64,000 bases of DNA from Lichenicoccus sp965276875 (GTDB taxonomy: Bacteria; Pseudomonadota; Alphaproteobacteria; Acetobacterales; Acetobacteraceae), in contig NZ_OZ255701.1 in assembly GCF_965276875.1 (NCBI RefSeq), positions 620,001 to 684,000 of the forward strand, written 5' to 3'. The position numbers were made by a program, and so were the translations under genes. Shown here one piece after another: positions 1 through 8,715 of this stretch (the first letter of the stretch is position 1; each line of letters starts with the position of its first letter). The notes under the pieces were generated by a model. It was not told where the DNA came from and made no database searches. It saw nothing but the letters and a program-made list of their open reading frames with translations.

Positions 1-2677
1 TCGTGGGTGACACCTGCCTATAGAAATATTGGAAATACTGGTTGTTAAACAGGTTCAAGACATTGAGATCGAAGTCGATGAACTTCAGCGGACCGACATT
101 TTGGACCGGCAGCTTATAGTTCGCGTCGAGATTGAAGACCACGAACGGGTGGTAGCCGCCGTTCGGGTCGTAGGTCGTGTTGCCGACCAGCGTACTATAG
201 TAGTCATAGGAGCCGTATTTGGCGTTCACCCCGGGGATCGGGCCCACATTCTCGAAGCCGCTCAGATCGTAGGTGGTCGACTGCTTGCCAGTGTATTGGC
301 CCTCAAAACGGACGTTCAGGTCGTCACCGCGCAACGCCAGGCCGCGATGGTCGTAGTCGACTCCAAAGGTCGACAGCCAGTCCGGAACCCCGGTGACAGG
401 AGAGCCTCTGGTGACGATGCCGAACTGGTCCTCCTGGATGGTGGCGTTGTCGAGGGTCGTGGCGAGATACTTGGCGAGCACATGGGAGACGTTGCCGAAA
501 ACCTGCCAGCTGCGGTTGATCTGCCAGACTGCCGCCGCCTCGACGCCCTTGAATTCGCGCTGGCCGGCATTGGTGTAGAGCGAATCCCCGAGCAGCGGAC
601 CGGACTGATAACTGAAGAAGCCGAAATCGCGATCCACCTTCTGGTAGAAGTAGTCGGCGGACAGCACCAGGTTCGAGGTGTTGTACTTCACACCTCCCTC
701 GTAGAGATGCACGATCGAGGCACTCGGAGGCGCGCCGAGCAGGTTCGGCGAGAAGTCGGTCACCGGCGCGAACAAAGCGGATTCGCCATAGCTGCCGTAG
801 AACGAAACGCCCTTTGCCGCAGGCAGGATCCGGTCGAGATCGTAGCTGACATTGAAGAACGGCAGCAGGTCACGGTCCCATCTGGTCGCCTTGAACGCGC
901 CGAAATTGCAGGAATTGTTGGCGTTCTGGCAGTAGGCGCTGGCCAGCGCGGTGGCGGAGGGCGTGCCTCCATACACGTTTTGGCCGATATAGGCGGAATT
1001 GGTGCCCTCCAAGGTGCCGCCGGGGGTCAGATGCAGGGTGTTCTGCAGCAGATCGATCTTATCCTGCAAATATCCCTGGTAGATGGTCCGATACACGCCG
1101 CCGTCGGCGGCATCGCCGCTCTGGTTGATGGTCAGGTTGCCTTGCGTCTGCGGCACGGTGGGCAGGGCGCCTTGGAAGAACGGCGAGTTCGCTTGCGTTT
1201 CCTTGGCGATGAGACCGCCGAACTTGATGGTGTTGGCGACACCGAAATAGGTCGGCAGTGTCACGACGACACGCGGCTGGATGCCGTAGGTGTCGTTATG
1301 CTGAAGTTCCAGCAGCGAATTATAGCCACAGGGGCTGGGATTGCCTGTCGCGGCATAAGCGGCGGCGACACTGGCCGGGCAGCCGGGCGAACCCGGTGGG
1401 TAGGCGGCATTGCCGTCGTAGCGATAGATCGGCGGCTGATGGTAAGCTTGTCCGGGTCCGTAATCTCCCTGTTGGCCGAAGCCGGCCGGCGTCTGGTTGA
1501 AGGGCACCGCGCCGCCCACGGTGACTGAACCCGGGATGCCGGGAGCCGAGAAAATACTGGGATTGCCGTAGTTGTTGGTTACGGAATCGGAGTTCAAATA
1601 GAAGGTGGTCAGGCCGGCGTTTACGTAGTCGTTGATGTAGGTGTCATCCTTGAGGATGATGCTTAGATACTTGTTCTGTTGCCTGGAGAACTCCTGGTCG
1701 GGGGAGTAGTTGCTGAACAGGCCATTCTGGTTGAGGTATGGCAACGGGATCGGCTCTGGGTTGGTCAGACCGTTGGCAGTGTTGTAGAGCACAGTCGCCT
1801 GGAACTTTGAAAGCCCGTCGCCATAAGGCTTGTCGAAGGCGAACAGCATGTTGTTGAAGCGCGCCGGTGTGTAGTCGATGAAGCCGTTGGTCTGCAGGTT
1901 GGAGTATTTCAGAAGGACCTTGGGAGCATCGTTGCCGGTGCCGAGGAAGCCATTCAAGCGGCCCGAATTCAGTGTGAAGCCCTCGTTATAAGTCCCGAAC
2001 GAGCCGATCGAGCCGGTGAGATCAAGGTATTGCTCGTTGGCTGGCCGCAGGCTGTTATAGGCGATGGTGCCGCCGATGGTGCCAAACGTGCTTTTGTCGG
2101 GGTACGCCACACCAGGATAGATCGAAACGCCGCTGATCTGGTCGAGGTTGAAGCGTCCGCCAATGATGTTCTGCAAATAGGAACCGGTGCCGCCGTTCAG
2201 AAGGTCCTGCATCGGCACGCCGTCGAACGTCTGTGCCGTCTCCAGGCCGCGCACGCCGCGCACCGTCAGCACCGGCTCGTTGTTGCCGATACCCTGCTGA
2301 TACACGTAGACCGAAGGTGCGGCGCGCAACAGGGTGGCGGTGCTTCCCTGCACGCCGGTCTGCGCGATCTGGGCGGTGCCGAGTTCGGTGACGGCACTCG
2401 GTGAGTTGGTCTCGCGCAGCAGCCGGCGCTGGGCGCGGACGATGATGCTCTGGCTGGTGCCGGCGACGAAGTTCGACGCCGGCCCGGTGCCGCCGGGGCT
2501 GGTGCGGGCAGCCGGCCCCGGCGCTTGAACAGGCGTGTTGGCCGGCACACGGTTAACCGGCGCGGTGTTCGCGGGCGTTGCAACCTGAGCCATCGCAGGC
2601 GCCCCCGCCAGCAACGCGGTAATGGCTACGGAGCCGGCAAGGCGGCTACGTAGCGTCGTCAAAGTGGCGCCTGTCAT
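1..2677 (-). CDS. TonB-dependent outer-membrane receptor (3' end cut by window edge)
   Basis: Reads in one open frame from an ATG at 2677 to the left edge, giving 892 codons without a stop; the last beta strands are missing. Residues 1-30 form a signal peptide ending in APAMA. After a Pro/Ala-rich linker comes a plug domain (about residues 80-210) with LLRAAPSVYV, LTVRGVRG and FDGVPMQD, which are characteristic of TonB-dependent receptors. The rest alternates aromatic-rich strands and Asn/Gly-rich loops, as in a 22-stranded barrel; the visible end, FDLNVLNLFNQQYFQYFY, is typical of the late barrel. The family uses TonB/ExbBD energy to import siderophores, cobalamin or other scarce ligands into the periplasm. 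No ferric-uptake or vitamin gene is adjacent, so the substrate is unknown. Confidence 0.9.
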   Translation of the reverse strand, partial: MTGATLTTLRSRLAGSVAITALLAGAPAMAQVATPANTAPVNRVPANTPVQAPGPAARTSPGGTGPASNFVAGTSQSIIVRAQRRLLRETNSPSAVTELGTAQIAQTGVQGSTATLLRAAPSVYVYQQGIGNNEPVLTVRGVRGLETAQTFDGVPMQDLLNGGTGSYLQNIIGGRFNLDQISGVSIYPGVAYPDKSTFGTIGGTIAYNSLRPANEQYLDLTGSIGSFGTYNEGFTLNSGRLNGFLGTGNDAPKVLLKYSNLQTNGFIDYTPARFNNMLFAFDKPYGDGLSKFQATVLYNTANGLTNPEPIPLPYLNQNGLFSNYSPDQEFSRQQNKYLSIILKDDTYINDYVNAGLTTFYLNSDSVTNNYGNPSIFSAPGIPGSVTVGGAVPFNQTPAGFGQQGDYGPGQAYHQPPIYRYDGNAAYPPGSPGCPASVAAAYAATGNPSPCGYNSLLELQHNDTYGIQPRVVVTLPTYFGVANTIKFGGLIAKETQANSPFFQGALPTVPQTQGNLTINQSGDAADGGVYRTIYQGYLQDKIDLLQNTLHLTPGGTLEGTNSAYIGQNVYGGTPSATALASAYCQNANNSCNFGAFKATRWDRDLLPFFNVSYDLDRILPAAKGVSFYGSYGESALFAPVTDFSPNLLGAPPSASIVHLYEGGVKYNTSNLVLSADYFYQKVDRDFGFFSYQSGPLLGDSLYTNAGQREFKGVEAAAVWQINRSWQVFGNVSHVLAKYLATTLDNATIQEDQFGIVTRGSPVTGVPDWLSTFGVDYDHRGLALRGDDLNVRFEGQYTGKQSTTYDLSGFENVGPIPGVNAKYGSYDYYSTLVGNTTYDPNGGYHPFVVFNLDANYKLPVQNVGPLKFIDFDLNVLNLFNNQYFQYFYRQVSPT

Positions 2678-2954
2678 GCTCTCTCGTTCTCCTGTCGGTG
2701 ACGCTCGCCGGGGCATCAATGATCTTCAAGTTAACGGCCGATTGCAGGCGCGATAGGGCGAAACAACCGCGGGACATCGTTGCCTCCGGGCTGTTGCAAT
2801 CCTGCAACTCTGACCGTCACCCGACGCATAAGTAATGATATTTCAATGGCATGCTCTTTGCCGCAACAAATCTGGTCGGCCAGGGTCATGATCTTTCGAG
2901 CATTCATTTTTTACGACAAAATGTCATTGCGTGTGCATGCGAGGGGACGGATCC

Positions 2955-4904
2955 ATGGATGAGATCGCAGCACGACAGCGTGCCATCGCGCTGTTCGAGG
3001 CGGGCGCGTTTGCGGAGGCATCACGGGCGCTGGCAGCACTCCTGGCTCGCATTCCGGCGGAGTCGGTGCTGTTGCGGCTGTGCGGCATGGCCATGCTGCG
3101 CAGCGGTGAGCTCGGCCGCGGCCTGCCGTATCTGGCCCGCGCGCGGCGCCTGGCACCTCAGGACCCCGTTGCCGCGCTGTGGCACGGTATTGCCCTGCAC
3201 TCGGCGCAACGCTTTGCCGAGGCTGCCTCGGCACTCGAGACCTGCGCCGGCCTGGCGCCACGCGACCCGGCGCCGCTGATCCATCTCTCGCGCGCCCTGC
3301 TCAAGCTGTCGCGTCCGCTTGACGCTGTCCAGGCCGCCGGGCGCGCGCTGTCGCTGGCCCCCGAGCTGCTGGAGGCGACCCACGCGCTTTGCCTGGCCGA
3401 ACTGGCCGTGCTGAACGCGCAGGCGGAGCCCAACCCCGCACCCCTGGCGCAGGCGTGGGCGGCGCTGGGGCGAACCTGCCTAAGGCTGGACAACGTGCTT
3501 GATGCACGGGGCGCCCTGCAACAGGCGCTGGCCCTGCAGCCGGACGATCCTGTCGCCGCTTGCGATCTCGCCGTCGTCGAGCATCTGTGCGGAGAGCCGC
3601 TCACCGCCCTCGCCAGGCTGCGCACGACGGTCGCCGGCGCGCCCAGGTGCGAGCCCGCCCGTCTGGCCCTCGCCGACCGGCTGCTTGCGCACGGCGAACC
3701 GGCAGAGGCGCTGGCCGTGCTCGACGAAGCCCGCAACCCGGAGAGTGCGCAATGGTGCGTGCGGCGCGGCGCGGCACTGGCCGGGCTCGGACGCATCGAC
3801 GCCGCCCGCGATGCCATGGCCCAAGTGCCACGCCCCGCGGCAGACACCGAGCTGCTGTTATGCCGCCAGGAATTCGATCTCGCGCGCGCCACCGGCGACC
3901 GCGCCGAAGCCGCCGTCCTCGCCGAGCGGATCGCCCGATCGGCCTCGGACCGTGCGGCCGCGACCTTGGAGCAACGCATCGACGCGCACTTCGCGCTTGG
4001 CGCGTTTCATGACGAAGGCGGCCAGCGCGCACGCGCCTTTGCGCACTGGCGCGAGGGCCATGCGTCGTTGCGGCGGGCGCAACTCTTTTCGCGCGCGCGG
4101 CACAGCGCCGTCATCGATGCGACAATCGGCACCTTCGATGGCGGCCGCATGGCGCATGGCCCAGCAGGCACCAACCGCGATGCGGCGCCGGTGTTCATCG
4201 TCGGGTTACCCCGCACCGGCACGACGCTGGCGGAACATATCCTGGCCGCGCACCGCTCCGTGCATGGCGCGGGCGAGCGTCTGGCGATTCGCGAAACGCT
4301 GGCGCGTCTGACCGGAGCGGACCGGATCGAGACCGCAACGCAGCGCGCCGCACGCCTTGGTACGGCGGCCCTGGACCGTGCCGCGAGCGACTACCTTACC
4401 GAGTTGCACGCGCTGGCGCCTGAAGCCACGACCATCATCGACAAGATGCCCGACAATGTCCTCCATCTCGGCTTCATCGCGACCCTGCTTCCCGGCGCGC
4501 GGGTGATCTGCTGCACCCGCGACCTGCGCGACGTCGGCGCCTCGATCTTCCAGCACGGCTTTATCGGCCACCACCCTTATGCCCATGATCTTGCCGATCT
4601 GGGCTGGTATATCGGCCAGCATCAGCGGCTGCTGCGTCATTGGCGCGCGGTGCTCCCGCTGCCGATGCTTGAGCTCGACCATGCCGAGTGGCTGGTCGAC
4701 TTCGATGCCACCCTGCGTCGGGTGCTGGACTTCCTGGGACTTCCCTACGATCCTGCCTGCGTCCGCTTCGATGAGCAGGAGCGCGAGGCGGCGAACACCG
4801 CAAGCCGTGCGCAGGTCAGGCAGACACTGAATGCACGCGGCGTCGGTCGCTGGCGCGCCTATGAAGCAGAGCTCGCGCCAATGTTGCGCGAGCTTGATTT
4901 GTAA
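2955..4904 (+). CDS. TPR-repeat sulfotransferase fusion protein
   Basis: 649 aa from ATG 2955, chosen over an in-frame ATG at 2931 because GAGGGG lies 8 nt upstream. About residues 1-370 are alpha-helical tetratricopeptide-like repeats rich in Ala/Leu/Arg. The C-terminal part (about 395-640) is a sulfotransferase: FIVGLPRTGTTLAEHIL is the 5'-phosphosulfate-binding loop and CTRDLRDVGASIFQHGF is the 3'-phosphate-binding segment for PAPS. Proteins with this architecture are common in Alphaproteobacteria and are thought to sulfate proteins or surface glycans; the acceptor cannot be read from sequence. No signal peptide is seen, so cytoplasmic. A lipoprotein gene follows after 20 nt, perhaps in the same transcript. 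Confidence 0.85.
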   Translation: MDEIAARQRAIALFEAGAFAEASRALAALLARIPAESVLLRLCGMAMLRSGELGRGLPYLARARRLAPQDPVAALWHGIALHSAQRFAEAASALETCAGLAPRDPAPLIHLSRALLKLSRPLDAVQAAGRALSLAPELLEATHALCLAELAVLNAQAEPNPAPLAQAWAALGRTCLRLDNVLDARGALQQALALQPDDPVAACDLAVVEHLCGEPLTALARLRTTVAGAPRCEPARLALADRLLAHGEPAEALAVLDEARNPESAQWCVRRGAALAGLGRIDAARDAMAQVPRPAADTELLLCRQEFDLARATGDRAEAAVLAERIARSASDRAAATLEQRIDAHFALGAFHDEGGQRARAFAHWREGHASLRRAQLFSRARHSAVIDATIGTFDGGRMAHGPAGTNRDAAPVFIVGLPRTGTTLAEHILAAHRSVHGAGERLAIRETLARLTGADRIETATQRAARLGTAALDRAASDYLTELHALAPEATTIIDKMPDNVLHLGFIATLLPGARVICCTRDLRDVGASIFQHGFIGHHPYAHDLADLGWYIGQHQRLLRHWRAVLPLPMLELDHAEWLVDFDATLRRVLDFLGLPYDPACVRFDEQEREAANTASRAQVRQTLNARGVGRWRAYEAELAPMLRELDL

Positions 4905-4924
4905 CCATCCTGGAGGCGACGGAA

Positions 4925-5134
4925 ATGCAAAAGATACAATGCCTGCTCCTGGGCCTGGTCCTGGCCGCCGCGACATTGACCCTCGTCGCCTGCTCGGCGT
5001 CGCCCGAGGCGCCGCACTATCGTCAGCAGGACGCCACCACCGGCAGCATGCTGCATTCGCAATACGGGGCCGCCATCGTGCAGGAGACCTCTACGAGCTA
5101 TACGCAGCCGCACATCATGAACGGTCATAACTGA
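4925..5134 (+). CDS. Small predicted lipoprotein
   Basis: 69 aa. Residues 1-24 are a signal peptide with lipobox LVAC, so the mature protein would start at Cys23 or nearby and be lipid-anchored. The mature part is short, polar and Tyr/His/Gln-rich with no recognised domain. A strong ribosome site (GGAGGCGA) precedes the ATG. It sits 20 nt after the TPR-sulfotransferase. Function unknown. Confidence 0.7.
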   Translation: MQKIQCLLLGLVLAAATLTLVACSASPEAPHYRQQDATTGSMLHSQYGAAIVQETSTSYTQPHIMNGHN

Positions 5135-5191
5135 TGCCAATCCGCCTAGACGGTGAGACACGCGAGGCGTTCTCGGTTTCATGAGGGCCGA

Positions 5192-5530
5192 CTACGGGTG
5201 GATTGCTATCGCCGCGGCGGCCACCGCCGTCAGGACCACGGCGCCCGGCAGGTGCCCCCAGTCGCGATGCCGGATCACGGTCGCCACGGCAGCCAGCAGG
5301 ATGATGGCGCTTCCGATCGCTCCAACCCGTGACGTCATCGGGATCAGCAGAAGCAAGCCTGCCGCGACTTCAAGGCCGCCCGTCACCCGGTGAAAACCGG
5401 CGGGATAGCCCCAGTCAGCGAAGGATTTACGGATCGATGCGGGGCCAGCGAAGTTGACTCCCCCCGCCCCGATCATCACGGCGCCGAGCGCGATCGGAAG
5501 CCCGGCGGTCATGAGTTTGACGACTGGCAT
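5192..5530 (-). CDS. DoxX-like membrane protein
   Basis: 112 aa from ATG 5530, which has AAGGA 9 nt upstream and begins MPVVKLMTAG, as DoxX-like proteins do. Four hydrophobic segments are visible, and AGPASIRKSF / WGYPAGFHRVTGGLEV is the conserved core of the family. A second ATG at 5575 overlaps the stop of the upstream 38-aa ORF (ATGA) and would add 15 residues, so coupled translation from there is possible. The family sits in the inner membrane and is loosely tied to redox or thiol stress; the biochemical role is not settled. With the 38-aa ORF it is divergent from a TetR repressor and probably controlled by it. Confidence 0.8.
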   Translation of the reverse strand: MPVVKLMTAGLPIALGAVMIGAGGVNFAGPASIRKSFADWGYPAGFHRVTGGLEVAAGLLLLIPMTSRVGAIGSAIILLAAVATVIRHRDWGHLPGAVVLTAVAAAAIAIHP

Positions 5531-5571
5531 GGAACTGGTCCTTGCTTTGTGAGCGGTTGCGATGCTCGGGG

Positions 5572-5688
5572 TCATGACGGCTGACCAGGAGGCGGCACGG
5601 CGCCGAGCTGAATGAAGATGTCGAGAGTGTTGAGCTCGTCCCAATGCTCGACAAAGAGCCGGCCAAGCCTGATCGGATCAGTTGACAT
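5572..5688 (-). CDS. Small 38-aa protein between TetR operators and DoxX gene
   Basis: An ATG at 5688 is preceded by a near-perfect AGGAGG (6 nt spacing) and opens a 38-codon frame beginning MSTDPIRLGRLFVEHWDELN. Its TGA stop overlaps an ATG (ATGA) in frame with the DoxX gene. It is the first gene after two palindromic operators. The peptide is plausible as a folded amphipathic helix (FVEHWDELNTLDIFIQLG), not low-complexity shadow sequence. It could be a real small protein or a leader coupling DoxX translation. Function unknown. Confidence 0.55.
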   Translation of the reverse strand: MSTDPIRLGRLFVEHWDELNTLDIFIQLGAVPPPGQPS

Positions 5689-5706
5689 TGCGGCCTCCTG
5701 CTTTAA

Positions 5707-5726
5707 GCGAGACTAATCGGTCTCGC
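5707..5726. promoter_or_regulatory. TetR operator 1
   Basis: Perfect inverted repeat GCGAGAC-N6-GTCTCGC in the 83-nt gap between the divergent 38-aa ORF/DoxX genes and the tetR gene. Its centre is 33 bp (about three helical turns) from a second copy at 5740-5759. The position between divergent promoters is classic for TetR autoregulation. Confidence 0.75.
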
Positions 5727-5739
5727 AAATCGCTAGGTA

Positions 5740-5759
5740 GCGAGACCGCACAGTCTCGT
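5740..5759. promoter_or_regulatory. TetR operator 2
   Basis: Inverted repeat GCGAGAC-N6-GTCTCGT, same half-sites as operator 1 with one end mismatch. It ends 12 nt before the tetR ATG, so occupation would block initiation of tetR transcription or translation. Confidence 0.75.
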
Positions 5760-5771
5760 CAAGGACCGCTT

Positions 5772-6377
5772 ATGGATGTCATCGCGCCGCGACGACCCGG
5801 ACGCGCACTCGACCCAGCCAAGCGCGCGGCCATTCTCGGGGGCGCACGCACCGTCTTCATGCGCGAGGGGTTTGCACAGGGCACGATGGATGATGTTGCC
5901 GCCGAAGCCGGTGTCGGCAAGCAGACCATCTATCGCCATTTCCGATCAAAGGAGGCGCTGGTAAAGGCGCTCGTGGAGGCGATGTGTGCGCCGGAGGTGG
6001 TTGAGCCGCCGCCGAGTTTGCGGCCGACCGGCGAGCGGCTACGCGAACTCCTTCTGGCGTTTACGGATGGTGTTGCCAGCTCGGACAGCGTTCACCTTTA
6101 CCGGGCCATCGTCGGGGAGGCCGGCAGGATGCCGGGGTTGGGACATCTGTTATGGGAGGCGGGGTATCGACCGCTCCGGGTGGCGATCACACAGCTCCTG
6201 GCGGAAGAATTCGACACCGACACGGCGCCGTTCGTAGCCCAGCAGGTCGTCCATCTCACACTCGGCGATGCGTATCAGGACCTGATCCTCGGAACTGGCT
6301 CGCCCGGACCGGACGTCTTTGAACGCCAGATCGACGCGGCGCTCGCGCTCCTGGGGCTCCATCATGGCTCTCTCTGA
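5772..6377 (+). CDS. TetR family transcriptional repressor
   Basis: 201 aa from ATG 5772; an upstream in-frame ATG at 5682 is rejected because it would place both operators inside the coding region. The N-terminal helix-turn-helix is clear: GTMDDVAAEAGVGKQTIYRHF followed by RSKEALVKALVEAM (about residues 35-75). The C-terminal ligand domain resembles the TetR_C class with a conserved Arg in LYRAIVGEAGRMPGL. It faces the 38-aa/DoxX genes across two palindromes and probably represses both itself and them. Ligand unknown. Confidence 0.9.
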   Translation: MDVIAPRRPGRALDPAKRAAILGGARTVFMREGFAQGTMDDVAAEAGVGKQTIYRHFRSKEALVKALVEAMCAPEVVEPPPSLRPTGERLRELLLAFTDGVASSDSVHLYRAIVGEAGRMPGLGHLLWEAGYRPLRVAITQLLAEEFDTDTAPFVAQQVVHLTLGDAYQDLILGTGSPGPDVFERQIDAALALLGLHHGSL

Positions 6378-6383
6378 TCGAAC

Positions 6384-7343
6384 TCAGTCGAACAGCAGCC
6401 CCTTGCGCAACATGCCGTGCACGCCCTTTTCGCCGTTGACGGTCTGGGTGACGCGGAAATCCACCGCGAGCGAGCAGGTCGCGTAGGCCTCCCCTGCGGA
6501 GATGGTGCTGCGTTCGGTGATCAGCGCGATCATCTCGCGCAGCGCCTGGCGCATTGCCTCATTCAGGTCCTCGTTCAGGCCCATGCTGATGAAGTGCGTC
6601 GGCGTCTGCGCGCGCGGCATGCGTAAGCGTGGCGCCTCGGGGCCGCCGCCCTTGTGCAGGATCAAGGTGAAGCGGCCGTCGAGGCACATCTCCAGGGCGT
6701 TGATACAGACCTCGCCGTCGCCCTGCAAACCGTGGCCGTCACCGGTCGAGAAGTTGGCGCCCGCCACGAACACCGGCAGGAACAGCGTGCTGCCGGCGAC
6801 CAGCTCCTTGTTGTCGAGATTGCCGCCATGCCGACGCGGCTCGCGCGAGGAGATGCGGCCCCAGGCGGCAGGCGGTGCCACGCCCATGATGCCGAAGAAC
6901 GGCGCCAGCTTCAGGGTCACGCCCCAGGGCAGCGTGCAGGTGCCTGCCGCGCGATCGACGGCGATGTGGGCGAGGAAGCGCTCGGTGAAGTCGTTCGGCA
7001 GCGTTCCCGCGAGCGGACGAAAGCCGCAATAGCCCCAGTCGCAGGTGGGTTCGACCGCCTCGATGCGCACCTCCAGCATGTCGCCGGGTGCCGCCCCGCG
7101 CACCGCCACCGGGCCGGTCAGGATGTGGCCTGCCAGGTGCTCGTCCCTGGCCTCGAGCACCGACGACAGCGCCGGCGGGACGTCGAAGCCGCGGGGCGCC
7201 GTCGCCAGCACGTCCGGAAAGCCGGAGACCGTCTGGATGTCGACGGTGTCGCCGGAGTCGATGGTCAGGACCGGCGGGATCGCGGCGTCGAACTGGCCGT
7301 GCCGAACCGTGTCCGGGGTTGCTGCGAGGCGGTGCTGGGTCAT
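6384..7343 (-). CDS. Acetamidase/formamidase family protein
   Basis: 319 aa from ATG 7343 (AGGAG upstream); longer frames starting at 7400 lack a ribosome site. The family fold is shown by HILTGPVAVRGAAPGDMLEV near residue 90, the Asn-Leu-Asp segment HGGNLDNKEL, and FSTGDGHGLQGDGEVC, which carries metal- and substrate-binding residues of the FmdA/AmdA type. Members hydrolyse formamide or short amides to ammonia and the acid in the cytoplasm; many homologues have untested substrates. Stop codons of this gene and tetR are 6 nt apart (convergent). Confidence 0.85.
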   Translation of the reverse strand: MTQHRLAATPDTVRHGQFDAAIPPVLTIDSGDTVDIQTVSGFPDVLATAPRGFDVPPALSSVLEARDEHLAGHILTGPVAVRGAAPGDMLEVRIEAVEPTCDWGYCGFRPLAGTLPNDFTERFLAHIAVDRAAGTCTLPWGVTLKLAPFFGIMGVAPPAAWGRISSREPRRHGGNLDNKELVAGSTLFLPVFVAGANFSTGDGHGLQGDGEVCINALEMCLDGRFTLILHKGGGPEAPRLRMPRAQTPTHFISMGLNEDLNEAMRQALREMIALITERSTISAGEAYATCSLAVDFRVTQTVNGEKGVHGMLRKGLLFD

Positions 7344-7442
7344 GGCTTCTCCTGGCTCGGCTGTGCAGGACGCACTAAGCCCGCTTCGCGCGCACGGCAA
7401 ACCCGGCTATGCGGTCGATCAGCGAAGGCAGCAAGGATCGTG

Positions 7443-8603
7443 ATGCAGAGCAAGCCATTCGGCGTCGTTCGTGAGGAGCACGCAGCCGGCCCATCGGCGA
7501 GCCGGGCACAGCGGATCGCGCTCGGCGTGCTCGGGCTGGTGCTGGCGCTGCTCGGCCTGTTCACGCTGCACGACTTCCTGCCGGCGCTGGCCTGGGCGGT
7601 GGTGTTCGCGATCGCGGTCTGGCCGCTCTATTGGCGGGCGCAGCGACGCTGGCCACCCGGCGAACACAACCTGCTGCTGCCGCTCGCCTTCACCGTGGCG
7701 ATCGCGCTCATCTTCATCGTGCCGCTGGCACTGATCGCGCTGAAGGCCGCCCGCGAAGCCCAGGGCGTCTTGGTCTGGATGGGCCATGCCCGCCATGCCG
7801 GGGTGCCGGTGCCGCACTGGATCGACGTCCTGCCGTTCGGCGCGGACAACGCCAGAGGCTGGTGGCAGCACCACTTGTCCGACCCAGGCGACGCCAACGC
7901 ATTGTTCGAAAATCTCCGGCCCGGCCGCAGCTTTGCAATGACACGGCAGGTCGGCGGTCAGGTCGCGCACCGCCTCACTCTGTTCGCCTTTACCATCATC
8001 ACCCTGTTCTTCCTGTTCCGCGACGGCGATGCGGTGACACAGCAGATGCTGGTGGGCAGCCGGCGGGCGTTCGGGGTGCGCGGCGAGCGGATCGGCCGGC
8101 AGATCGTGGCCTCCGTGCACGGCACCGTCGACGGCCTTGTGCTCGTCGGCATCGGCGAAGGCGTGGTGATGGGCTTCGCCTATGCGATCGCCGGCACACC
8201 GCACCCGACCCTGTTCGGGGTGCTGACCGCGGTCGCGGCGATGATCCCGTTCTGTGCGGCGATCGCCATCGGCCTGGCCGCCTTGCTGGCGGTCGCCAAC
8301 GGCTCGGCAGTCACCGGCATCGTGCTGTTCGGCTTCGGCATGCTGGTGGTGTTCGTCTCCGACCATTTCATCCGGCCGGTGCTGATCGGCGGCACCACCA
8401 AGCTGCCGTTCCTGTGGGTGCTGCTCGGCATCCTCGGCGGGGTCGAGACCTGGGGGCTGTTCGGTCTGTTCGTCGGGCCGGCGATCATGGCCGCCCTGAT
8501 CCTGCTCTGGCGGGAGTGGACCGGACCGCACTGGACGCCAATGCCGGAGACGGATATCGGGCAGGCGGGATTCGAACCCACGACCCCCAGTCCCCCAGAC
8601 TGA
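7443..8603 (+). CDS. AI-2E family transporter, C-terminus overlapping antisense tRNA-Pro
   Basis: 386 aa from ATG 7443 with AAGGA 6 nt upstream. Seven to eight membrane segments are visible, with the family's hydrophilic loop between TM3 and TM4 and the signature GEGVVMGFAYAIAG ... FGVLTAVAAMIPF ... DHFIRPVLIGG in the second half. Founding members were named for autoinducer-2 export (TqsA) but most are of unknown substrate; some are Na+/H+ antiporters. The stop at 8603 lies 47 nt inside the tRNA-Pro gene on the other strand, and the final residues GFEPTTPSPPD are the antisense of tRNA. There is no earlier in-frame stop. Confidence 0.85.
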   Translation: MQSKPFGVVREEHAAGPSASRAQRIALGVLGLVLALLGLFTLHDFLPALAWAVVFAIAVWPLYWRAQRRWPPGEHNLLLPLAFTVAIALIFIVPLALIALKAAREAQGVLVWMGHARHAGVPVPHWIDVLPFGADNARGWWQHHLSDPGDANALFENLRPGRSFAMTRQVGGQVAHRLTLFAFTIITLFFLFRDGDAVTQQMLVGSRRAFGVRGERIGRQIVASVHGTVDGLVLVGIGEGVVMGFAYAIAGTPHPTLFGVLTAVAAMIPFCAAIAIGLAALLAVANGSAVTGIVLFGFGMLVVFVSDHFIRPVLIGGTTKLPFLWVLLGILGGVETWGLFGLFVGPAIMAALILLWREWTGPHWTPMPETDIGQAGFEPTTPSPPD

Positions 8604-8630
8604 TGCGCTACCAGGCTGCGCTACTGCCCG
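8557..8630 (-). tRNA. tRNA-Pro (GGG)
   Basis: Acceptor CGGGCAG at 8630-8624 pairs with CTGCCCG at 8564-8558, with discriminator A at 8557. The anticodon loop CTGGGGG between stems TCAGT/ACTGG gives anticodon GGG. The T arm contains GGTTCGAATCC. CCA is not encoded. The gene overlaps the 3' end of the AI-2E transporter on the other strand. Confidence 0.93.
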
Positions 8631-8715
8631 TCTGCCTGTCGGCGAGTTGGATGTAGCAGCGAGGCCGCGGCATCGCAACCGCGCCAGACTCGCAATGTAT
8701 CAGAGCGGCAACGAG

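Noticed and set aside
29..1528. A 499-codon plus-strand frame across the TonB receptor
   Set aside because: The minus strand has a signal peptide, plug and barrel motifs throughout; the plus frame is a GC shadow.
5682..5771. Upstream start for the TetR gene
   Set aside because: It would put both palindromic operators inside the coding region and has no ribosome site.
8557..8603. Treating the residues GFEPTTPSPPD as a real transporter domain
   Set aside because: They are the antisense of tRNA-Pro, a well-known source of false C-termini.
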